DNA of 6,284 nucleotides, taken from Mariniphaga sp. (GTDB lineage Bacteria; Bacteroidota; Bacteroidia; Bacteroidales; Prolixibacteraceae). Shown in pieces: positions 1-5,111 of this stretch. Every line of letters starts with the position of its first letter. Position 1 is the stretch's first letter. Under the pieces are notes generated by a model that was not told the DNA's origin, did not search any database, and saw only the letters and a list, made by a program, of their open reading frames with translations. The stretch is from assembly GCA_013203525.1 (NCBI GenBank), contig JABMQB010000859.1, forward strand, positions 1 through 6,284, read 5' to 3'. A program made the position numbers and the translations under genes.

Positions 1-1169
1 ACCAAACTTAATTCCTTTTTCTTCAGCTTGCTCGACAAGGTAGCCAATCCCATGAGGTAATTTTTCCTTGTTTGCCTGCCAATCGCCCAAACCGGCACGG
101 TCGCTATTACGTGGATATTTATTTGCAAACCAGCCATCATCAAGTAAAAACAGATCAACACCTAATTTTTTAGCACCATCAAAAAGCTCAACCAACCGAT
201 CTTCATCAAATGAAAAATAAGTGGCTTCCCAGTTATTTAAAAGAGTTAAGCGGTCGCCATTTCCATCGAGCACTTTGTAGTCCCTGGCCCATGTGTGAAG
301 ATTTCGGCTTGCCTGCCCCCTGCCATTTCCTGAATAAGTAAAAATGAATGGAGGTGTTTTAAACACTTCACCAGGTTCAAGTTGATATTCAGAAGCATAA
401 GGATTCATTCCTGATATTACACGCAGTGCATTTAATTCATCAATCTCAAAAACAAACTGAAAATTCCCTGTCCAGGCTAAAGTTCCGGCAATTACATCGC
501 CTTCGGTTTCGGTTGATTGCCCGTTTAATGAAAGAAAAAACATGGGAGCCTGAAATTTATGTGTCCGGGTTCCTAATTTGCTATCAATTATTTTAATTCC
601 GCTTGTTAACCTGGTTTCATTCATTATCATCTCCTTATTCCAATCGCCATGAAAATGAGTGAGCCAATAATCTCTTTGATTAAAATGAAGCATTGAAGAG
701 GCAAAATTGCTTAAAGGCACTGATTCCTTTTCCTGATGGCTTATTTCTGTCCATGTTTCAATAACATCTTCATCAAAGAAAGCTTTGAAAAAAAGTTTAA
801 CCTGAACCGGATACTGATCATCGTTCAAATAAATAACTATTGTTTTAAAATTATCATTTTTCTCAATTACTTCCGATTTATTAAAAGTAAGTGCCAATGA
901 TGGATTACCATCGTTGTGTTTCATTCGGATAGCAGGTTCATTGAGGTTATCCATACCTGCTGTGGCATAGGCATCTTCCCTACTATTAAGTAAATTATAA
1001 TCGTCAGAATTTTGAAGTTTCTCACCAAAATATACCTGAACCAATTTGTTCTGATAACCAATTTTATAAACAAGTGATATATTTTGAGTTTCAATAATTA
1101 CAGGCTCATTTTGTGCAAATAATTGAGCTGAAATGAACAAAGCACATAAAAAATCAGACAGTATTTCAT
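1..1169 (-). CDS. GH36 alpha-galactosidase, exported, 3' end outside window, apparent frameshift in signal peptide
   Basis: Read on the minus strand in the frame whose codons end at position 1, this is open from 1149 to the window edge and encodes the N-terminal ~390 residues of a GH36-type alpha-galactosidase (family length is usually about 700). Family landmarks with reconstructed numbering: the N-terminal beta-sandwich fills about residues 25-305; the TIM barrel begins with NNWEATYF (312-319), followed by LLDDGWF (342-348) and GLGDW (360-364). The catalytic nucleophile and acid/base Asp lie downstream, outside the window. The only sensible start, ATG at 1169-1167, gives MKYCLIF and is then out of frame. 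Adding one T to the six-T run (1153-1148) joins it to LCALFISAQLFAQ, giving a normal signal peptide. The enzyme would remove terminal alpha-galactose in the periplasm. It follows the GH105 gene by 36 bp on the same strand, so co-transcription is likely. Family assignment is firm; whether the frameshift is real or a base-calling error cannot be told from here. Confidence 0.9.
1148..1153 (-). other. Homopolymer frameshift site (six T on the coding strand) in the GH36 signal peptide
   Basis: The coding strand reads CTG ATTTTTT ATG here. With six T the ATG at 1169 reads into a stop after about 23 codons; with seven T the reading continues perfectly through a signal peptide into the GH36 enzyme. 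No in-frame ATG exists upstream of the signal peptide in the long frame, because a TAA lies just before it (minus strand, just upstream of 1169). This could be a sequencing error, a recent inactivating mutation, or a slippage site that switches the enzyme on and off. Confidence 0.7.
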
Positions 1170-1205
1170 AATGTATTTAAGTTAGATTATTAGTTCTGAT
1201 ATAAA

Positions 1206-2330
1206 TTATTTTAGTTTATAGATTTCCGATCCGGCAAGTAAAAAATTTCCAAGGCCATAATCATCAAAGTTTGGTTCTTTATCGTATTCAACAGGTTGCC
1301 CGTCTTTAGGCTCTTTTCCGGTACTTTGCACATAACCCAGAAAACCGTTTTCGTGCAAACAATCAGCTACAAGGCTATTCCATGCTTTTAAAATAACCGG
1401 TAAAAATTTATCCCCTGGAAGAATACCCTGATTAACACCGTATGCCATTGCGTAAACAAACAAGGAAGTTCCTGTTAATTCTTTTCCCCCAAAATGGTTC
1501 GGGTCATGCAAACTTACATTCCAGAAACCATCTTTTCGTTGAATTGGCACCAGGGCATTCATCATTTTCTTATAATCATTCATATATTGATTACGGTAAG
1601 GTTCGTTTTCAGGCAATTCTTTCAATACACGGGTCAGGGCCGCTGCTACCCAACCGTTGCCCCTACTCCAGTAACAATCTTCTCCATTGGGTTCTTTGTA
1701 AGGCGGGTCAAAATTTTCATCACGCCACCATAATCCGTCCTGTTCATTAAACAAACCATTATCGCCATGCTCGTTCCGTGTAAACATGTACATCTCATCC
1801 ATTTTTTCAAAATACTTCGAATCCTCAAACACGACTCCGAGTTTTACAAATACAGGCATCGCCATTTGAATAGCATCAATCCACGACCAGTCATCAACCT
1901 GGGGAGTAGCCACTAACATATCAATACATATCTTAATATCTTTTATTTTTTCAGGATGAGGAGAAATATTATATAAGTCGATGTATGTTTGCCCGCAACA
2001 TTGGTCGTCAGCATTTCGGGTTGTATTGCCATTGCGCATCCCCCATTTATGAAATTCGGCCCATGAAACCGCATAATCGTAAAATTCTTTCTTCGGATAA
2101 ATTTCATGAAGTGCCATTAATCCTTCGTAATAAACACCTCTTGTCCATATATTACTGGGGCGTTCTTTATCGGTGATTGTTGTTTTCCCAACATCAATCC
2201 ATTTATTCATAAAGTACTCATTAGCAAGGCACATTTGTTCCAGCACTTTATTTCGGTCGGGCAATTCCTCAGCCCTAACAGTACTGAAAACACAGATTAA
2301 TAACAGTACTAAAACTCCATATTTTCTCAT
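1206..2330 (-). CDS. GH105 unsaturated rhamnogalacturonyl/glucuronyl hydrolase (YteR-like), exported
   Basis: This 374-residue protein matches the GH88/GH105 (alpha/alpha)6-barrel hydrolases in length and motif order. These enzymes cleave the unsaturated 4,5-uronic acid left at the non-reducing end of oligosaccharides by polysaccharide lyases, by hydration of the double bond. Seen directly: a signal peptide at 1-20 (MRKYGVLVLLL then VFSTVRA), an ADDQ segment at 107-110, WSWIDAIQMAMPVF at 148-161 where D152 is the best candidate for the catalytic Asp, the family signature WSRGNGW at 221-227, DGFW at 267-270, TGTSLFVYAMAYG at 286-298 and a C-terminal GLGNFLLAGSEIYKL. The start at 2330 is supported by the signal peptide; no Shine-Dalgarno sequence precedes it, as is usual in Bacteroidota. 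It sits directly upstream of the GH36 alpha-galactosidase, suggesting joint action in the periplasm on pectin-like or ulvan-like oligosaccharides. The exact substrate cannot be read from the sequence. Confidence 0.93.
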   Translation of the reverse strand: MRKYGVLVLLLICVFSTVRAEELPDRNKVLEQMCLANEYFMNKWIDVGKTTITDKERPSNIWTRGVYYEGLMALHEIYPKKEFYDYAVSWAEFHKWGMRNGNTTRNADDQCCGQTYIDLYNISPHPEKIKDIKICIDMLVATPQVDDWSWIDAIQMAMPVFVKLGVVFEDSKYFEKMDEMYMFTRNEHGDNGLFNEQDGLWWRDENFDPPYKEPNGEDCYWSRGNGWVAAALTRVLKELPENEPYRNQYMNDYKKMMNALVPIQRKDGFWNVSLHDPNHFGGKELTGTSLFVYAMAYGVNQGILPGDKFLPVILKAWNSLVADCLHENGFLGYVQSTGKEPKDGQPVEYDKEPNFDDYGLGNFLLAGSEIYKLK

Positions 2331-2424
2331 GATTTCTGGTTTGAAATATCCTGATTCAAAAAAATCCGGATTAATTAAGTTTGTTTTACAATGGTTAAAT
2401 ATTGGTTTAAAAATACAATTAATA

Positions 2425-2441
2425 ATTCTTTTATAAAGAAT
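2425..2441. repeat. Perfect 7-bp inverted repeat upstream of GH105
   Basis: ATTCTTT TAT AAAGAAT forms a dyad about 95 bp before the GH105 start. It could be an operator or a weak AT-only hairpin, but in DNA this AT-rich such dyads also occur by chance. Confidence 0.3.
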
Positions 2442-2461
2442 ACAAAATGATATTATCTATT

Positions 2462-2469
2462 CAAAAATA
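2462..2469 (-). promoter_or_regulatory. Possible Bacteroidota -7 element for the GH105-GH36 genes
   Basis: On the minus strand this reads TATTTTTG, which fits the Bacteroidota -7 consensus TAnnTTTG. It lies about 130 bp before the GH105 start. I find no good TTG-type -33 element at the expected distance upstream, and the match is made of bases common in this region, so it is only a candidate. Confidence 0.25.
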
Positions 2470-2515
2470 AACTATTGTTAAACGGGCTTTGTGAAAACTT
2501 GCACAACTTGACTAA

Positions 2516-2535
2516 CCATGGCATTTATGCCGTGG
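2516..2535. repeat. Hairpin 1 of a four-hairpin cluster
   Basis: CCATGGCATTTATGCCGTGG: 9-bp arms around a TT centre with a single mismatch that is a G-T wobble in RNA. First of four differently sequenced but similarly built palindromes between the GH115-like remnant and the GH105 gene. Confidence 0.75.
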
Positions 2536-2558
2536 AAATGGAGTACTTGGATTAATTA

Positions 2559-2570
2559 GGGTTTTAACCC
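2559..2570. repeat. Hairpin 2 of a four-hairpin cluster
   Basis: GGGTTTTAACCC: perfect 5-bp arms around TT. Its centre lies 39 bp from that of hairpin 1. Confidence 0.6.
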
Positions 2571-2587
2571 AACACACTCAAACTTAA

Positions 2588-2599
2588 GGGCTAAAGCCC
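2588..2599. repeat. Hairpin 3 of a four-hairpin cluster
   Basis: GGGCTAAAGCCC: perfect 5-bp arms around AA. Its centre lies 29 bp from that of hairpin 2. The GGGCTAAAGCCC form resembles short REP-like palindromes that are dispersed in some bacterial genomes; this resemblance is from memory and not tested. Confidence 0.65.
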
Positions 2600-2619
2600 A
2601 ATGCTTCTGATTTCAGACT

Positions 2620-2639
2620 CTCCGGGATAAATCCCGGAG
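2620..2639. repeat. Hairpin 4 of a four-hairpin cluster (strongest)
   Basis: CTCCGGGATAAATCCCGGAG: perfect 9-bp GC-rich arms around AA. It is the most stable of the four. It is not followed by a T-run on either strand in the position expected of a terminator for a gene in this window, so it is better described as a REP-like palindrome or mRNA-end hairpin than as a classical terminator. Confidence 0.75.
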
Positions 2640-2737
2640 TTAATCAAAAAATCACATTTTCAAACACTCTCTAAACTGACAACCTGCCCGGTACATCGGG
2701 TGCAAATGATATTTTAATATGATTTTAAGAAATTTCC
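2640..2737. other. Short gene-free stretch after the GH115-like remnant
   Basis: No credible coding sequence. A weak imperfect dyad (TGCCCG at 2685-2690 with CGGGTGCA at 2697-2704) is present but has a bulge and short arms. Nothing else is recognisable. Confidence 0.4.
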
Positions 2738-2951
2738 TTATTCGGCTTTTACAAATTTACTTTCAGGCGGTCCCAAATAAGTTGGACGCTCATCACCCCT
2801 GCGAACCATTATTTTTTGAATTACCAATCCTGAATCAATCATCCACAATTTTACCGTTATGTTTTCCGGAACTTACAACATTATGCTTTGAAACAACCTC
2901 ATTTATGCTGTTACCCTGCCATTTTTCCATTAGCCTATTATCGAAATTTTT
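2738..2951 (-). pseudogene. 3' remnant of a GH115-type glycoside hydrolase (C-terminal domain), frameshifted and headless
   Basis: On the minus strand this encodes about 70 residues ending at a TAA (2740-2738). The 3' part (from 2854) reads VKLWMIDSGLVIQKIMV, then RPTYLGPPES, ending KFVKAE. This closely follows the pattern 'GxHTLKIWMVDPGVVLQKIVID...PSYLGPPES' that I know from the C-terminal beta-sandwich of GH115 alpha-glucuronidases and some related large glycoside hydrolases. The upstream part is in another frame (NRLMEKWQGNSINEVV, then SSGKHN); removing one base in the GG at 2855-2854 joins the two as SSGKHN-VKLWMIDSG, restoring the expected pattern. The homology stops at about 2943-2955, where plus-strand copy A begins, so nearly all of the gene (family length several hundred residues or more) is missing. 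Same strand as the GH105 and GH36 genes, so it was probably part of the same degradation cluster. The exact family is inferred from motifs; GH115 is likely but not certain. Confidence 0.65.
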
Positions 2952-2956
2952 GTGTA
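2943..2956. other. Rearrangement junction between the GH115-like remnant and copy A
   Basis: Minus-strand coding likeness (NRLMEKWQG...) runs right up to about 2945, and plus-strand likeness to copy C starts at 2955 (possibly a few codons earlier). Both genes lose their 5' ends at this one point. No inverted repeats, transposase or target-site duplication are visible around it. Confidence 0.65.
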
Positions 2957-3423
2957 CATTTATTACCGGGAATAAAGGGCCGTTCCTCGCCAAATTAACC
3001 AAAGACGGCGATTATGAATATGTAAAATCGTTTTATACAGGGTATGATGATGACGGGAAAAGAGGGACCGGCCATGTTTCGTGCGATAAAAACGGCAACC
3101 TGTTTTTCGCAACCAATTATGTAAATTCCCTTTCGCTTGGTGTACGCTTACTAAAGCAAGGTTTAAACCCCTTGGTTAAAGTTTACCCCAACCCTTGCCG
3201 TGGCACACTGAATACCGGGTATATCTCGGGTGTAGCAGGGGAAATTGGCATACAGGTTTATAATTTTTTTGGACAGGAAGTGTTTGCAACCACAAAGAAT
3301 ACAACCCCCGGGAATAACACTTACACGCTCGATTTATCAACCCTGCAACCAAGCATGTACTTCCTTTCAATTACAAAAGGGCAAAAAACGGTGGCAACAA
3401 ATAAATTTATAGTAAAGAAGTAA
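2953..3423 (+). pseudogene. Copy A: 5'-truncated T9SS-sorted beta-propeller protein (last blade plus sorting domain)
   Basis: From about 2953 the plus strand encodes FITGNKGPFLAKLTKDGDYE, a GNLFFA blade segment and then a complete T9SS type A C-terminal sorting domain (VYPNP at 3181-3195, VYNFFGQEV, DLSTLQPSMYFLSITKG, KFIVKK), ending in TAA at 3421-3423. It is colinear with the ends of copies B and C. The reading frame stays open upstream to an ATG at 2719, but that 78-codon stretch has no likeness to copies B or C, lacks a signal peptide and lies antisense to the GH115-like remnant, so I take it as chance. Without a signal peptide the product could not be exported by Sec and T9SS. The segment 2955-3027 matches copy C (6212-6284) at 69 of 73 bases by hand count, much better than copy B, while the sorting domain is about 86% identical to that of copy B (copy C's is outside the window). 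Confidence 0.8.
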
Positions 3424-3435
3424 TTCAGCCATATT

Positions 3436-3443
3436 TAGGTTTG
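3436..3443 (+). promoter_or_regulatory. Possible -7 element before copy B (TAGGTTTG)
   Basis: TAGGTTTG fits the Bacteroidota -7 consensus TAnnTTTG and recurs unchanged before copy C (5067-5074). No convincing -33 TTG lies at the usual distance upstream, since that region is the end of the preceding coding sequence. If real, each copy has its own promoter rather than relying only on read-through. Confidence 0.35.
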
Positions 3444-3462
3444 GAGGAACAATAAAATAAAT

Positions 3463-3477
3463 ATGAAATACCAATGA
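3463..3477 (+). other. Four-codon mini-ORF (MKYQ-stop) overlapping the start of copy B
   Basis: ATGAAATACCAATGA ends with a TGA that overlaps the ATG of copy B in an ATGA arrangement. GGAGG lies 15 bases before its ATG and 26 bases before the copy B ATG, neither at ideal spacing. The same arrangement is repeated before copy C (5094-5108). It might couple translation of the next gene by reinitiation, or be accidental. Confidence 0.3.
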
Positions 3478-5054
3478 ACACAAAACTACTAAAACTCACA
3501 CTGCTTATTTTTTTAGCCTTTCCGCTTTTGGGCAGAGCACAGTACCCTTCCGGAATTATTACTGGCAAATTCAGCCCCTCCGGTAAACTCCTATGGGAGA
3601 GAAATATAACTCAAGGAGGAATTGCTTACGGTAATTGTATCGACAATGAAGCTAATATTTATATTGTTGGCGATAACAGAGGAGGATTCCAGCTTGATGA
3701 CTATTTAATTTACGATGGAAAGTTTGTAGCTAAGTACGACTCAACAGGGGAGCTTAAATGGGTAAAAGGCATTTACGGATACTCAACCAATATCAGGGGG
3801 GTGGCAGCCGATTCCAATGGAAACTGCTATGTGTTAGGATGGGTACATGGTTATATTATAGCCGACACATTCATGTTGGAAGGCGCAAAACAGTATTTAT
3901 ACATTATTAAATATAACAAAACAGGGGATGTACAATGGATTAATACCATTTTAGGCAGGGATTACTATATCAGGGCTGGAGGTATCTCTATCAACGAAAA
4001 AAATAACCGGATTTACGTGACTGCAATAGAAGATAAGGAATTCAGGGTTATATATTCCGATAGTGCAAAGCATATTTTAGCCAGCTATGATTTGCAGAAC
4101 TGTAAACCTATAAAAGAAATTGCCATCATCAATCATGTCGGGTATCCATTTGGCGCTCTGAATACAGTGCGTGGCATTACAAACCATGAGGCTTCAGTTT
4201 ATGTAACAGGCACAATCAAGAATAAAAAAGGGAACGACAACATCTATATTGCAAAGCTTGATACCGGGTTGAACGTGGTTTGGGAGAAACAGACAGAAAG
4301 CAGTTTTGTCCGGAATATAGGCTACGATATTATGTTGGATAACGATAAAAATATATATGTAACCGGTATTTATTCAGATACTGTTTGGTTCGATAATGAT
4401 ATTTTAATAGCCGACCAGTATGCGCACGATTTATTTGTTGCCAAACTAAACGGGGACGGAGATTTTATTTGGGTAAAAAGGGCAGGCGCAAGTGACAAAT
4501 ACGAATTTGGGTATTCTATATGTTCCGATTTTAATAACAATATCTATATCTCTGGATTCATGGGAGAAAGGGTTGAATTCTCGCCAACAATTAAGACAGA
4601 GGAGGAAGGATCCTTTTTTGCCAAACTAAATGAAGATGGAGATGTTCTATTTGAAAGATCATATTACACCGGATATGAGCATGATGGCGAATTCTCTGCT
4701 TGCTACGTTGACTGTGATGACAGCGGGAATCTTTGTTTTACTGCCAGTCACCTGAATTCCCTTTCGCTTGGTACACGCTTACTAAAGCAGGGCTTAAACC
4801 TCCTGGTTAATGTTTACCCCAACCCCTGCCGTGGCACACTGAATACAAGGTATATTTCGGGGGTAGCAGGGGAAATTGGCTTACAGGTTTATAATTACTT
4901 AGGGCAAGAAGTATTTGCTGCCAAAAGGAATACAACCCCCGGAAATAACAATTACAAGCTGGATTTATCAGCACTTCAACCGGGCATGTACTTCCTTTCA
5001 ATTTCTAAAGGGCAAAAAACAGTGGCTACGAATAAATTTATAATAGAGCAGTAA
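3474..5054 (+). CDS. Copy B: secreted beta-propeller-repeat (SBBP-like) protein with T9SS C-terminal sorting domain
   Basis: Intact 526-residue protein. A Sec signal peptide covers residues 1-22 (hydrophobic LLIFLAFPLLG, then RA-Q cleavage). The body (about 23-435) is built from repeats typical of SBBP beta-propellers: blade strands of the form GN-x-YVTG at about 57-66, 113-122, 237-246, 289-298 (DNDKNIYVTG), 352-361 and 415-424, alternating with FVAKxDxxGxxxW strands at 84-96, 143-155, 258-270, 321-333 and 381-393, a spacing of about 55-65 residues and so roughly six or seven blades. The C-terminal type A sorting domain starts with VYPNP (447-451) and ends DLSALQPGMYFLSI then KFIIEQ, directing export across the outer membrane by T9SS and attachment to the surface or release. 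No catalytic residues are recognisable; a binding or structural role at the cell surface is possible, and the ligand is unknown. The start is fixed by the signal peptide and by the paralogous start of copy C. Confidence 0.9.
   Translation: MNTKLLKLTLLIFLAFPLLGRAQYPSGIITGKFSPSGKLLWERNITQGGIAYGNCIDNEANIYIVGDNRGGFQLDDYLIYDGKFVAKYDSTGELKWVKGIYGYSTNIRGVAADSNGNCYVLGWVHGYIIADTFMLEGAKQYLYIIKYNKTGDVQWINTILGRDYYIRAGGISINEKNNRIYVTAIEDKEFRVIYSDSAKHILASYDLQNCKPIKEIAIINHVGYPFGALNTVRGITNHEASVYVTGTIKNKKGNDNIYIAKLDTGLNVVWEKQTESSFVRNIGYDIMLDNDKNIYVTGIYSDTVWFDNDILIADQYAHDLFVAKLNGDGDFIWVKRAGASDKYEFGYSICSDFNNNIYISGFMGERVEFSPTIKTEEEGSFFAKLNEDGDVLFERSYYTGYEHDGEFSACYVDCDDSGNLCFTASHLNSLSLGTRLLKQGLNLLVNVYPNPCRGTLNTRYISGVAGEIGLQVYNYLGQEVFAAKRNTTPGNNNYKLDLSALQPGMYFLSISKGQKTVATNKFIIEQ
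4762..5054 (+). repeat. Sorting-domain coding region duplicated in copies A and B
   Basis: This 293-bp segment aligns without gaps to 3131-3423 at an offset of 1631 bp. By hand count there are about 40 mismatches, roughly 86% identity, compared with no mismatches in the 60 bp that follow. Confidence 0.85.
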
Positions 5055-5111
5055 TTCAGCCATATTTAGGTTTGGAGGAACAATAAAATAAATATGAAAT
5101 ACCAATGAACA
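5052..5111 (+). repeat. 60-bp identical repeat, copy 2 (stop-spacer-start between B and C)
   Basis: Second exact copy of the junction sequence at 3421-3480. Similarity falls off at once on the right: the next bases of B and C (signal-peptide codons) already differ at several positions. Confidence 0.95.
5067..5074 (+). promoter_or_regulatory. Possible -7 element before copy C (TAGGTTTG)
   Basis: Same sequence and position as the candidate before copy B; the same reservation applies, as no clear -33 element is visible. Confidence 0.35.

Larger units (their letters stand above)
2331..2515. other. Gene-free leader region upstream of the GH105 gene
   Basis: Very AT-rich stretch with no open reading frame that looks real. 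It contains a possible promoter element for the GH105 gene (2462-2469, minus strand) and a perfect 7-bp inverted repeat with a 3-bp loop (2425-2431 / 2435-2441). I see no riboswitch-like conserved fold or other recognisable site. Confidence 0.5.
3421..3480 (+). repeat. 60-bp identical repeat, copy 1 (stop-spacer-start between A and B)
   Basis: Identical base for base to 5052-5111. It contains the TAA stop of copy A, a 50-bp spacer and the first codons of copy B. Inside it are TAGGTTTG (3436-3443), GGAGG (3443-3447) and a four-codon mini-ORF overlapping the start of the next gene. The offset between the two repeats, 1631 bp, equals the length of one gene plus spacer. Confidence 0.95.

Noticed and set aside
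1442..1750. Plus-strand open frames inside the GH105 gene (also at 1494-1733, 1985-2176 and 2173-2436)
   Set aside because: Antisense shadows of a clear GH105 coding sequence with full family motifs.
2516..2639. CRISPR array or tandem repeat
   Set aside because: The four palindromes differ in sequence and there are no constant repeats with uniform spacers.
2620..2639. Rho-independent terminator
   Set aside because: Strong stem, but no T-run follows directly on either strand and it is not placed at the end of an intact gene.
2719..2952. N-terminal 78 codons of the long plus-strand open frame ending at 3423
   Set aside because: No signal peptide, no likeness to copies B or C, and antisense to a recognisable GH115-like coding remnant; open by chance. 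Only the part from about 2953 is real.
3176..3370. Minus-strand 64-codon open frame, with a similar one at 4807-5001
   Set aside because: They resemble each other only because both are antisense to the duplicated T9SS sorting domain.
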